Assembly (NCBI RefSeq): GCF_949769195.1
Contig: NZ_OX458333.1
Span: 3,940,001-4,004,000, forward strand
Origin: Methylocaldum szegediense
GTDB taxonomy: Bacteria; Pseudomonadota; Gammaproteobacteria; Methylococcales; Methylococcaceae
Direction: 5' to 3'
Length of the DNA: 64,000 bases
The first letter of the stretch is position 1, and each line of letters opens with the position of its first letter. Of the stretch, positions 46,480 to 55,742 are shown in pieces. Made by a program: the position numbers and the translations under genes. Below the pieces are notes generated by a model that did not search any database, was not told the DNA's origin, and worked only from the letters and a program-made list of their open reading frames with translations.

Positions 46480-47397
46480 TTAAAGCTTCTTGACGTATTC
46501 CCGAGCTACCTCGAAGGCGTCGTTATAATCCAAAAATACCGGCTTATCCGTTTGCCGCAGCTGGTATCGCATGAGATTCAGGAGTCTATGTTGGGTCTGG
46601 TATTTAATGTTGCCGATGGCTAAGGCCCCTACACCGACGGCGCCGCTGCGGGAACCTTCGATCTCCGTGCCTGCGTGGTGAGGGCCTAGGCCGGCGATTC
46701 CGGACGGAGGAACTGCATTGACGTCAGCAGCGACCTTGAGTTGCGGTGCGGAGGCGACCAATTCCGCGTTCAACACTTCAATTCCGGCGGCGGCAGTGGC
46801 GAACACCACATCGGCGGTTTTCATCAGTTCCGGTTTATTGGCATCGGCGTCGCCTTGAATATGGGTTTCACCGTTGCCGAATTCGGTATTGCACAGTTCC
46901 GCAATTCTTTGCGATCGTTCCAACTGGCGGCCAACGATCGTGACCTTGGCTCCCGCCTTGGCGGCTAGAACCGAGGCGATCTGACCGACTGGTCCGGTGC
47001 CGCCCAAAGCGAGGACATTCTTGCCTTGCAGGCTGGTTTGATGGCGTTTTTCAAGCTCCCGCTCGACCATTGCGACCATAGCTGCGGCCGTGGTAAAGGC
47101 GCCGCTCGGGTCCGCGAATACGGAAATCACGAAGGGAGGGACCATGGCTTTCTTGGCAGTGCGAAGCATGTCCATGGCCAATTTTACATCCCGTCCGCCT
47201 ATGAAAATGCCGGTCCGTTTTACGCCGCTTGGACTCCTGGAGAAAATCGCGTCTTGTACCAGGGCGGTCACTTCACCCAGCTCGATGTTGAGGTACGGAA
47301 TGGCGGAAATCCAGCCGGCGTCCAGAGCCATATTGACGTCAAACGGGCTGAGGTTCTTTTCCGGCGTGAACATGTGCAGGATAAAAGGTTTTTCCAC
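46480..47397 (-). CDS. mtdB: Methylene-tetrahydromethanopterin dehydrogenase (MtdB), paralog 2
   Basis: A 305-residue MtdB. FILHMFTPEKNLSPFDVNMA and TGIFIGGRDVKLAMDML are in the catalytic domain, LALGGTGPVGQIASVLAA is the NAD(P) loop, and KVAADVNAVPPSGIAGLG follows. It is closer than paralog 1 to the classical MtdB start pattern (ILHMLTP...SPFDVNMA). I chose the GTG at 47397 because AGGAG lies 6 bases upstream and homology begins there; an ATG at 47454 would add 19 residues. It oxidises methylene-H4MPT in the C1 pathway. Confidence 0.88.
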   Translation of the reverse strand: MEKPFILHMFTPEKNLSPFDVNMALDAGWISAIPYLNIELGEVTALVQDAIFSRSPSGVKRTGIFIGGRDVKLAMDMLRTAKKAMVPPFVISVFADPSGAFTTAAAMVAMVERELEKRHQTSLQGKNVLALGGTGPVGQIASVLAAKAGAKVTIVGRQLERSQRIAELCNTEFGNGETHIQGDADANKPELMKTADVVFATAAAGIEVLNAELVASAPQLKVAADVNAVPPSGIAGLGPHHAGTEIEGSRSGAVGVGALAIGNIKYQTQHRLLNLMRYQLRQTDKPVFLDYNDAFEVAREYVKKL

Positions 47398-47833
47398 AGA
47401 TCGCTCCTCTTTTCGTTGTTGCTCGGAGAATACGGTTTGGGATTCAGTCGCCACAATGAATCGAGTCCGGGCGCATGACCGATCCAGGATAGCACAGTTC
47501 GCAATGCGGCGGAGAACGTGGAATTCCTAGTCCCGCCGCGTCGCCGCATGGCTAAGTCGGTCATTGCCGATCCGAGGCAAGCGTGGGAAAGTGGACAGGA
47601 GCATAATACGCCGAGGCGGATGCGTCGGGCTTGTGGTTACCGAAGAGGACCTGAAATATCGTGAGCAGGCAGCCGTACCTGATCATACGGAAAGGTCGTT
47701 CCCGTTGGCCGCCGCTCGATCGCGCCACGGACGAAGGTGTTCCAGTGCTTTCTGTCGGGCAGGATGAGTGCCGAACCGCCATGAAGGCGGACAGCTACGG
47801 CGAGCGGCTATGCCATTGCTTTGTTGTAGTGGA
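47398..47833. other. Intergenic region upstream of mtdB paralog 2
   Basis: A 436-base gap between LOG gene and mtdB, both on the minus strand. No credible gene is visible; it presumably holds the mtdB promoter. Confidence 0.45.
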
Positions 47834-48589
47834 TCACACGGATGTCGGCCTTTCCGCTGACGAAGATTCTGCCGCGGGTATTGAGTGACGGTATATGGGG
47901 TCGCTATTACGGTGTGGTTCCCGAGATCCGGCCGACGTCGCCTCGATGATCTTCTTGAGCTTCCATTCGCGATGCTTGTTCATGATGTCGACAACCTCTA
48001 GCGGATCGTCCGTCATCGAAACATAGTTCAAGTCGGCTTTGTCGATGAATTGGTTAGCAAGCATGACCTTATTGACCCAATCCATCAGCCCTTTCCAGTA
48101 GTCCGAACCAAATAGGATCAGCGGTACGGGATGGATCTTGTGTGTTTGCATTAGATTGAGCGCTTCGAACAACTCGTCCAGGGTGCTGAAGCCGCCGGGA
48201 AAGCAGACGTAGCCTATCGAATGTTTCACGAACATGAGCTTGCGCGCGAAAAAGTAGCGAAACTGCAAGCTGAGGTCCTGATAGGTGTTCGTTTTCTCTT
48301 CACCGGCGATATTGAGTCCGACCGATCGCGCTTTTTTGAGACGAGCACCTTTATTCGCGGCTTCCATGATGCCCAGTCCGCCACCGCTGATGATCGAATA
48401 GCCGTGACTTGCGAGAAGCTCGGCGACGGTTTGCGCGGCTTGATAGTATGGACTATTCGGCTTGATACGTGGGGAGCCGAAAATCGAGACGCCGTAGCGA
48501 ATATCCGAGAGCTTGTCGAATCCTTCGGTGAACTCGCTGATGATTCTGAACATGCGCCACGATTCGCTGCCTTTGAGATCTTCAATCAT
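47834..48589 (-). CDS. LOG family (lysine-decarboxylase-like) nucleotide hydrolase
   Basis: A 251-residue Rossmann protein with the family features SIFGSPRI, ISGGGLGIMEAANKGA and the motif CFPGGFSTLDELFEAL. In cytokinin-activating LOG enzymes the motif is PGGxGTxxE; here the second Gly is Ser. These proteins remove ribose 5-phosphate from nucleotides, and bacterial roles vary (nucleotide-processing PpnN or cytokinin-type LOG). The last 30 residues are a low-complexity tail. Confidence 0.82.
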   Translation of the reverse strand: MIEDLKGSESWRMFRIISEFTEGFDKLSDIRYGVSIFGSPRIKPNSPYYQAAQTVAELLASHGYSIISGGGLGIMEAANKGARLKKARSVGLNIAGEEKTNTYQDLSLQFRYFFARKLMFVKHSIGYVCFPGGFSTLDELFEALNLMQTHKIHPVPLILFGSDYWKGLMDWVNKVMLANQFIDKADLNYVSMTDDPLEVVDIMNKHREWKLKKIIEATSAGSREPHRNSDPIYRHSIPAAESSSAERPTSV

Positions 48590-48655
48590 AAAATCTGTCC
48601 CGGAATTGAAGTGAATGGAGTCTTAAAGGAAGCTCTGATTAAGTTCTTCAACAGA

Positions 48656-48712
48656 CCTGTCCTGAGCCGAGTCGAAGGGTCTGTCCTGTGCTTGTCGAAA
48701 ACCTCAGGACGA
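48656..48712 (+). repeat. Tandem copies of the dispersed 22-bp repeat
   Basis: CCTGTCCTGAGCCGAGTCGAAG starts at 48656, and a second, shorter unit (CTGTCCTGTGCTTGTCGAA) starts at 48681. CTCAGGACGAAC, an inverted partial copy, follows. The stretch lies in the 470-base gap between rapA and the LOG gene, where I see no gene. Confidence 0.6.
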
Positions 48713-48719
48713 ACGGCAA

Positions 48720-49059
48720 GCTATTGATTCCGTTCGTGGAAAAGGCATGAACGGAATCTAGTTGTTTCAGAGCTTCCTAAACCAAGAAACGGCACAATCG
48801 GCCGGCACCGTCAGGCCCCGGCACTCAGCTGGTCCAGCCTGAGGCGCATCGTGCGAGGGTACGCCGCCGCAGGGGTTCAACAGCCGCTTCCAAGTCTTAA
48901 AGTATGGCAGCTAATGGTGAAATTTCAGCGACGCCGAGGCCGTCAACGCTGGCCGAACGTTTCCACGTCAGCGATGGTCGTCAGGAGAACCCGGCATGAA
49001 CAAAGAACGAATGCCACGGGCTTTTGCGGGGGAGAGCGGACTGCATACGGCTAAGCCCT
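48720..49059. other. Gene-free stretch upstream of LOG gene
   Basis: The remainder of the gap between rapA and the LOG gene. No credible reading frame and no RNA gene seen. Confidence 0.45.
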
Positions 49060-51912
49060 TTAGACGGCGACCAGCAATCTCACCGAGTCCAGACGCAGAT
49101 GCGCTCCCTGGATGCAATTGCTCATCTCGATCGCCTGTTCCTTGAGCTGGTCCAACTCTTCCTGGCGCACGTTCGGGTTGACGCGGCGCAGGGCGGCGAG
49201 GCGCTTGAGTTCGGTCGTCATCGTGTCGAGCATTCGTTTTGTGCTGTCGCTAATCACGCTAGGCATCCGCGCCCGCGCCTTCTTCTCGGCATTCTGGATT
49301 AACCGATTGATGAGCTTTTGCCGGCTTCGGACCAATTCCAGCGCTTGTTCCCGGTCGAACTGGCGGGGCTGTTCGACGAGGCTTTCGAAAGGCAACGCGC
49401 TGAGATCGTTGCCGTCCTGATCGAAGAGGAAGCGCAGCACCGTCGGCGGAAAGAACCGGCCGATCTGCAAGCGCTTCGGTGCGGCGCATTCGAGCACATA
49501 AACGGTTTCGAGTAGTAGTTGGCCGGTTTCGAGTTCCGGGTGACGGACCAGGCTCATCGCGGCATTGCCATGCTCACTGTTGAGGATGAGATCCATAGCG
49601 CCGCGTACCATCGGGTGCTCCCAAGTCAGGAACTGCATGTCCTCGCGCGCCAGACCGATGCCGCGGTCCAGGGTGACCGTCACGCCGTCCTCCGGCAGTT
49701 CCGGGAACTGAGTGCGCATATGCTCGCCGGGGCGGAGAATATAACAATGGTCCGAGTGTTCCTCGACCGCTACCCCGTAAGCGTCGAACACGTCCTCCAG
49801 ATACGGCCAGAGATCGTTTTCGCGATCTGTCGCTTCGATCAGCCGAACCAGCCGCTCCGCGGCATCCTTGCGGCAGGAGTTCAGTTCCAGCAGCCGGTCG
49901 CGACCCTGATGCAATTCTTCCTCAATTGCATGGGCCAATTTCCGCGCCCGTTCAATCAACCTGATCTCCTCTTCGGCATTGGGGACCCGCAACAAGGCAG
50001 CGAGCTCGCTCCCCAGTCGGTTGAAGACGGGGAGTGCCGCGGGGCTGGGCTGGCTGAACGCGTTCAATCCTTGGTCGTACCAGCGGAAAAGAACGCCCTG
50101 AGCGCCATCCTCGAAATAGGCGACATGGATGCGAATGGTTTCGGTTTGCCCGATGCGGTCGAGCCGCCCGATTCGCTGCTCCAGGAGGTCGGGATTGAGC
50201 GGCAGATCGAACACCACCAGGTGATGGGCGAATTGAAAATTTCGTCCTTCGCTGCCGATTTCCGAGCAAACTAGCGCCTGAGCACCGTTTTCGGCATCGG
50301 CGAACCAGGCCGCCGCTCGATCGCGGGCCACGATGCTCATTTTTTCGTGGAAAACCGCGGCGCGTATGCCTCGTATTCGAAGGGCTTCCTCCAAATCGAT
50401 CGCGGTTTGGGGTTTCGCGCAAATCACCAGTACCTTGGCCGACCTGAGACTTTTTATGGTTTTGGCCAGCCACTCCACGCGGCTGTCGAGGCGCCACCAT
50501 TCGGGGGTGTCCTCCTTGGCATGCCGGGCGTAAAGCGTTTCCGGATGCAGCAAGTCTTCGATCTCGGGTTGGGTCTCGGCCAGCAACCGCCTGTAGGCTT
50601 CGGGTATGGGCAGGGGATGGGTAATCAGCTCCCGCCCGGGGAAACCCTTCACCGTGGCCCGGGTGTTGCGAAACAGGACCCGGCCGGTTCCGTGGCGATC
50701 CAGAAGAAGCTGGATTAATTCGGCGCGTGCGCTCTCTGCGCGTTCCGGGTCGTCCAGTCGGTTTAGCAAATCCTCGGCCAAGTCGTGGGCGATCAAGGAT
50801 TTCAATTGGCTCAAGGTTTCCCGGTCGAGTATCGGATCGTCCAGCAGATGGTTGACCACGTCGGCTAGCGATTCATACTGCATTTCTTCAAGCTGGAACC
50901 GGTCGTAGCTGTAGAAGCGGTCGGGGTCAAGGAGGCGCAAGCGGGCGAAATGGCTGCGCTTGCCGAGCTGTTCCGGTGTCGCCGTCAAAAGCAGGAGGCT
51001 CGGCACGGACCGGCCCAGCCGTTCGACGAACTGGTATTCCGGACTCGCGTTCTGTTCCGACCATTGCAAGTGATGGGCTTCATCGACCACGCACATGTCC
51101 CAACCAGCGGCGAGGGCGGCCTCCTGGCGTTCCTCGTCGTCCATGAAGAAATCCAGGCCGCAAAGCACCAGTTGTTCGCTGAGGAAAGGATTACCGTGTT
51201 CGAATTGCCAGTAGCGCTCGTCGTCAAACAAGGCGAAGCGCAAATTGAAGCGTCTCAGCATTTCCACCAGCCACTGATGCAACAAAGGCTCCGGAACAAT
51301 GATGAGGACGCGTTCGGCGCGGCCGGTCAACAGTTGATGGTGGATGATCAGTCCTGCTTCGATGGTTTTGCCGAGGCCGACTTCGTCGGCGAGTAGGACG
51401 CGGGGAGATGGGCGATGAGCGACCTCGTGGGCGATGTAGATCTGATGGGGGATGATACTGGTACGCCCGCCGATCAAGCCGCGCACCGGAGATTGTTCGA
51501 GCTGGCCGATTTTTTGCAGGGTTTCATAACGTAGTCGAAACAATTCCGAAGGATCGAGCTGGCCGGTGAAGAGCCTGTCTTGTGGCCTGTTGAACTGCAT
51601 GAAGTGGTTGAGCTCGACCTCCTCCAGGGTGCGCGGAGTTCCGTCTTCGTCTACGCCCTCGTAGGTGATGAGGCCGTTCTGTTCCTTGACCTCCGTCACT
51701 TTGAGCTTCCAGCCGTCGGCGCTTTCGATCAAGTCGCCTTTGGAAAACCTTACCCGGGTCAATGGCGCGTTATTGACCGCATACGTGCGACGTTCGCTGC
51801 TGGCGATAAATAGCAAGGTCACGCGATTGTTTTCCACGCTCAACACGATGCCCAAGCCTAATTCCGGCTCGGTTTCGCTGATCCAGCGCTGTCCAGGGAC
51901 GAAAATCGGCAA
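49060..51912 (-). CDS. rapA: RNA polymerase-associated ATPase RapA
   Basis: A 950-residue SWI2/SNF2 ATPase. N-terminal Tudor-like domains (MPIFVPGQRWISETEPELG) are followed by Walker A LADEVGLGKTIEAGLI, the DEAH box VVDEAHHLQW, and helicase motifs V/VI in VCSEIGSEGRNFQF and LEQRIGRLDRIGQ. RapA-specific C-terminal domains end the protein. RapA binds RNA polymerase and recycles it after termination. Its length and domain order match E. coli RapA (968 residues). It appears to be a single-gene unit. Confidence 0.94.
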   Translation of the reverse strand: MPIFVPGQRWISETEPELGLGIVLSVENNRVTLLFIASSERRTYAVNNAPLTRVRFSKGDLIESADGWKLKVTEVKEQNGLITYEGVDEDGTPRTLEEVELNHFMQFNRPQDRLFTGQLDPSELFRLRYETLQKIGQLEQSPVRGLIGGRTSIIPHQIYIAHEVAHRPSPRVLLADEVGLGKTIEAGLIIHHQLLTGRAERVLIIVPEPLLHQWLVEMLRRFNLRFALFDDERYWQFEHGNPFLSEQLVLCGLDFFMDDEERQEAALAAGWDMCVVDEAHHLQWSEQNASPEYQFVERLGRSVPSLLLLTATPEQLGKRSHFARLRLLDPDRFYSYDRFQLEEMQYESLADVVNHLLDDPILDRETLSQLKSLIAHDLAEDLLNRLDDPERAESARAELIQLLLDRHGTGRVLFRNTRATVKGFPGRELITHPLPIPEAYRRLLAETQPEIEDLLHPETLYARHAKEDTPEWWRLDSRVEWLAKTIKSLRSAKVLVICAKPQTAIDLEEALRIRGIRAAVFHEKMSIVARDRAAAWFADAENGAQALVCSEIGSEGRNFQFAHHLVVFDLPLNPDLLEQRIGRLDRIGQTETIRIHVAYFEDGAQGVLFRWYDQGLNAFSQPSPAALPVFNRLGSELAALLRVPNAEEEIRLIERARKLAHAIEEELHQGRDRLLELNSCRKDAAERLVRLIEATDRENDLWPYLEDVFDAYGVAVEEHSDHCYILRPGEHMRTQFPELPEDGVTVTLDRGIGLAREDMQFLTWEHPMVRGAMDLILNSEHGNAAMSLVRHPELETGQLLLETVYVLECAAPKRLQIGRFFPPTVLRFLFDQDGNDLSALPFESLVEQPRQFDREQALELVRSRQKLINRLIQNAEKKARARMPSVISDSTKRMLDTMTTELKRLAALRRVNPNVRQEELDQLKEQAIEMSNCIQGAHLRLDSVRLLVAV

Positions 51913-52352
51913 CGTTGTTTCTCCTCAGTCTAGTTTTAGGAATGACAATAGACAATTATCAAGGATTGTAACAGGGCTGCTGGCGTTGTCGGTTTCAGTG
52001 CCAGTCTCCAAACCCAGTATGAGCGGAAATGGGCGGCCAAGTTTCCGCTTTTGATAGCAGCCGTTCTTGCGGCTGCTGTACAGGAATGGTCCTCTTGAGG
52101 GGCTATCCTAGAAGGGGCGTTTGCCTTGGTTTCTTCGACAGGGCTCAGGGCAGGCCCACCGAAAGGTTTTTCGGTCCAACCGGGATAAACTCGAAGACGG
52201 GCCAGGTGCCACCTGCACATGGGAGAGGCTTCTTATATTTAAAGAATACTTTGTGCCGACCACCGTTTGGTCGGCGTGGATGGAGGAGTAAGGTGGTGCC
52301 GGGTCTTTCGTTTCTGGGCTAGCTAGGCACGACCGGCGAGTCGTTCCGACGA
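51913..52352. other. Intergenic region between rapA and the kinase gene
   Basis: 440 bases with no convincing gene. It contains one copy of the dispersed 22-bp repeat at 52133-52154. Confidence 0.45.
52133..52154 (-). repeat. Dispersed 22-bp repeat copy
   Basis: On the minus strand this reads CCTGCCCTGAGCC then CTGTCGAAG, matching the copy at 48656 at 19 of 22 positions. Confidence 0.6.
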
Positions 52353-54725
52353 TCATTGGTCGGGTGGCGGTTCGCTCGGTGCAACTTCGGTTGGCGGTGT
52401 TTTGGGCTTCCGAACCACGGAGAAGTACGACTTGGCGACAGCCTTGCTGGTGCCGGCGCGAACGCGATGTTCGACGGTGTAGGTACCGGATTTCATATAG
52501 GAAGGGACGGTAAATTCATTCGAAGCTGTGTTGATGCCGGCCGTGGCCAGCTTGAAATCGGAGCCTTCCTTGCCAATGCGCCGGCCGCCAGCTTTCAAGA
52601 CCCAAGTCAGATCGATATCCGCATGCGTGGTGTCCGAGGGAAGCGTCACGTCGTAAGTTGTGACGAACTCCACCGTTTCACCGGGGCTGACCTGACGCGG
52701 GGTCGCCGTAGCGCTCCGAATCGTGACGACCGTTTGATCCGCCGGCGGGATATCCCGCTCTGTCGTTCCGGTATTTTCGGCCAGAGTTTCGTCCTTTGCC
52801 GCTTGTTTCGATTCGCTGGCTTTGGCCTTACGCAGACTCAGTTGCCGTCGGAGGGTTTGCACTTCGGCATCGCCCAGTATCGCGGCGGCCTGATCGATAT
52901 AGGTTTGTGCCTTGTCCCATTCCTGGCGATTGAGAGCTCGCCATGCGCGGCCGATGAGGCGGTCCACTGTTGGGTTGCGCCGGGTGTCTTTCTCGGAAGC
53001 GGACGGATCGGTATCGCCGCGAGCCTCGGTTGTTTTCACCTCGTCCGGCGATTGGGAGACTTGCTTCACACCGGATGGCTGTGCCGTAGCCTGCTCGGCG
53101 GGCTTTTGGCTAGCCTGGGCTTCGGAACTCTCCTTTGCGGCTTCGGCTTTGCGGGTGTTGAGCTCCTCGCGCAAGATTTCGGCTTCCGGCAGAACGATCG
53201 TCACTTCGTCGATGCGTGCCAGTGCCTGGTCCCAATCTCGGCGTGCCATGGCTTCGCGCGCCGGTTGAGCAAACCGGTCGACGATCTCTTTAATGCCTTG
53301 TTTGGCTTGAGGCTGATCGGGATCCAGCGCGAGTACCGAGCGAAACTTGGCAAGCGCGTTGTTGTCCTTGGGGCTGATGAGGCGGCCCGCCCGGATGTCT
53401 TCGGCGGCCCGTGCCAGTAGCTCGAACAGCGCATCGATCTCGGCTCCCTCATACTTGGCAGGGTCCTTTTTGACGTCGGCATTCGTCTCGCCGGTCGATT
53501 CTCCGGGTGGCGAAGCCGGAGTGGTCGAGGCGAGATCCTGAGGCTCGGCGTTAGCGGATTGACCGGTGTCGGCCGGTTTATCTTCGCGCCCCGTCTGTTC
53601 GAAATCGGATGATGCCGTCAGTCGCTCAGGCTCTTCGATCGTCTCACGGCTCAGCCAAATAAACCCGCCGGCGATGAGTGACACCGTTAAGGAAAAGACC
53701 AAAATGCGCGAGAGGGGAGCATCGGGGATCGGCGGGCGCACCGACGCATCCGCCGGTTCAACGATCAAGGATTCGACTTTCGGTTCGGGCTTCTTCGGCG
53801 GCTCTTCGACCGGTAATTCGAGCGGTTCCGGCGACGAGGAAAATTCACGCCGCCAGGACGGGATGCTCTGCGGCCGTTTCGGAGGATTCAAGCTCAGGGC
53901 GTGGTCGATGGCACGAAGCAACTTTTCGCTGTAGCGGGGTCCGCCGGCTTGCTCCGCGGGGACGAGGATGTCTTTCGAGGCCAGAATGAGGGTCTGGCTC
54001 CGCTCGAGCGCATCGGGCGGAGCGACGCCGGCAATGCACCGATAGAGTGTCGCACCCAGGCCGTAGATATCGGTCCAGGGTCCGAGCCGATCGCTTTTCC
54101 CATAGTACTGTTCTACCGCTGCGTAACCAGGCGTAAGCATGGAGGAAAGGGTCTGCGTTTTTTCGCCCAGGGTCTGGCGGGCAAATCCGAAGTCGAGGAG
54201 CACGGGGCTTCCGTCCTTGCGAAGTACGATACTCGCCGGCGAGATGTTGCCGTGAAAGAAGCCGGCTTCGTGTATCTTCTCCAGCCCACTCAGGATTGGG
54301 ATCAAGAATTTGAGGAGCTCGCCTTGTTCCAGGGTTCCACGGTGCTCGAGGACAGTGCGCAAGCTTTCGCCTTCCTCGTAGGCCATAACCATGTAAGCGG
54401 TATTGTTTGCGACGAAAACGTTGAGCACCCGTACGACATTGGGATGCTCCACTTTCGCCAGCCTGCGCGCCTCGTCGATGAAAATCTCCAAGCCCGCGAG
54501 ATACTGTTCGCCGTAATCCTCCGTGATCGGCCGGATCAAAGCGGCGCCGTCTCGAACGGCTAGTTTTACCGGGAGGAATTCTTTGATGGCGACGTGGCGG
54601 TCGAGAATAGAGTCGTGGGCGAGATAGGTGACGCCGCAGTCACCCTGACCCAGAACTTGCTCTATCGAAAACCACTGCAGGCGATAGCCCGTACTGAGCG
54701 CGTTGTGGTGCATGTTCTGTGGCAT
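52353..54725 (-). CDS. Membrane Hanks-type kinase homolog, probable pseudokinase
   Basis: About 790 residues. The kinase domain (20-290) has the Gly loop LGQGDCGVTY, the ATP lysine K48 in VAIKEFLP, the alpha-C Glu in FIDEARRL and an intact LLDFGFAR (D178). The catalytic loop, however, is HGNISPAS: N160 stands where the catalytic Asp of HRD should be, and S165 where the metal-binding Asn should be. One membrane span (ILVFSLTVSLIAGGFIWL) follows near 340. Then comes a periplasmic part with two helical repeats (GRAWRALNRQEWDKAQTYI) and a C-terminal beta-sandwich resembling an immunoglobulin-like domain. The likely role is signalling or scaffolding; the partner is unknown. Confidence 0.75.
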   Translation of the reverse strand: MPQNMHHNALSTGYRLQWFSIEQVLGQGDCGVTYLAHDSILDRHVAIKEFLPVKLAVRDGAALIRPITEDYGEQYLAGLEIFIDEARRLAKVEHPNVVRVLNVFVANNTAYMVMAYEEGESLRTVLEHRGTLEQGELLKFLIPILSGLEKIHEAGFFHGNISPASIVLRKDGSPVLLDFGFARQTLGEKTQTLSSMLTPGYAAVEQYYGKSDRLGPWTDIYGLGATLYRCIAGVAPPDALERSQTLILASKDILVPAEQAGGPRYSEKLLRAIDHALSLNPPKRPQSIPSWRREFSSSPEPLELPVEEPPKKPEPKVESLIVEPADASVRPPIPDAPLSRILVFSLTVSLIAGGFIWLSRETIEEPERLTASSDFEQTGREDKPADTGQSANAEPQDLASTTPASPPGESTGETNADVKKDPAKYEGAEIDALFELLARAAEDIRAGRLISPKDNNALAKFRSVLALDPDQPQAKQGIKEIVDRFAQPAREAMARRDWDQALARIDEVTIVLPEAEILREELNTRKAEAAKESSEAQASQKPAEQATAQPSGVKQVSQSPDEVKTTEARGDTDPSASEKDTRRNPTVDRLIGRAWRALNRQEWDKAQTYIDQAAAILGDAEVQTLRRQLSLRKAKASESKQAAKDETLAENTGTTERDIPPADQTVVTIRSATATPRQVSPGETVEFVTTYDVTLPSDTTHADIDLTWVLKAGGRRIGKEGSDFKLATAGINTASNEFTVPSYMKSGTYTVEHRVRAGTSKAVAKSYFSVVRKPKTPPTEVAPSEPPPDQ

Positions 54726-54731
54726 AAACAA

Positions 54732-55130
54732 AGAGACGAGAGCGGGGCGAAATGGGGCCTCGTGGGACGAGACACGGAAAAATGGCAGGTAAGCAAATCG
54801 GATAGCCCCGGAAATCGTCGGGTTTCACATTGTGCCGATTGGAGTGGGATAAGGCAACCGAAACGGTGGAAATTGTCAAGCGCCGGCCGCGCGGCCAGTC
54901 CGTTGTCCTCGTGAGCGCGTCATGCCAGGCACGGTCCGGTCGTCGGGGTCCGTCCCCAGTCTTGTACCGTTCGCTGAGGCCGGTAGTCATTTCCCACATC
55001 GTTTCGGCATTTGCCGCATGGGTGCCGCGGGCAGCCGGCAGGAGAGCCGCAGATTTCCGATTATTCCCCGCGTGGCATGGGGATTGCTATGGAGCTCCAT
55101 CGTTATTGAAGCGCGGCGTCGCCTGTTTCC
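54732..55130. other. Divergent promoter region between kinase gene and sigma factor gene
   Basis: About 400 bases with no convincing gene. It presumably carries the promoter of the fecI-like gene, which would govern expression of the receptor and peptide operon. Confidence 0.45.
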
Positions 55131-55619
55131 GTGACCGAAACTTCCGTACATGATTGGTTCTCCCGCTACGCAGACGACCTGCTCGGTTTCCTGCGCCGCA
55201 AAGTGGGCGATTTCGACGCGCCCGACCTGGTCCAGGACGTCTTTCTCCGTATGCTCTCGTACCCGTCGGCGTCCGTCCGCGAGCCGCGCGCTTTCCTTTT
55301 CCGCGCGGCGGCCAATTTGGTCGTCGACCACCTGCGCAAGGAAAGCCATCGCGATCACGAAGACATCGCCGACGTTTCGGAAGAACTCGCCGCTTCGGCG
55401 CCCACCCCCGAGGATACCGCGATCGGCGCAGAACGCATGGAGCGCTTTCGTGCCGCGCTTGCCGAGCTTCCGCCCGTGTCCCGCCATGCCTTCGTGCTCA
55501 ACCGATTCGACGGCATGACCCATTCCGAAATCGCCGAACTTCTCGGGATTTCCCCCAAGACCGTACAGCGTCATATCGAGAGGGCTCTGGACCACTGCTT
55601 GAGTCGCCTGGAAAAATAA
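55131..55619 (+). CDS. FecI-type ECF sigma factor
   Basis: A 162-residue ECF sigma factor. Region 2 is FDAPDLVQDVFLRML and region 4 is THSEIAELLGISPKTVQRHIERAL, matching the FecI (iron-starvation) group. It starts with GTG at 55131. In FecI systems, outer-membrane loading of the cognate TonB receptor releases the sigma factor through FecR. Here the FecR-like gene follows 123 bases later and an STN-bearing receptor gene lies at 58.0 kb, so a complete three-part surface-signalling set is present. Confidence 0.9.
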   Translation: MTETSVHDWFSRYADDLLGFLRRKVGDFDAPDLVQDVFLRMLSYPSASVREPRAFLFRAAANLVVDHLRKESHRDHEDIADVSEELAASAPTPEDTAIGAERMERFRAALAELPPVSRHAFVLNRFDGMTHSEIAELLGISPKTVQRHIERALDHCLSRLEK

Positions 55620-55742
55620 CGTACCGGAACGAGCCCGAGACCGCTTTGCGATCGCCGCCGGTGACCTTCAGGACCGCCCTTGCACGTCTTATCATAAAAA
55701 GCCTACTAAAGAGGCTGCCTGCGACAACACCGACACACGGCC

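Noticed and set aside
47564-47767. 67-residue plus-strand open frame upstream of mtdB
   Set aside because: Arg-rich chance frame with no ribosome site.
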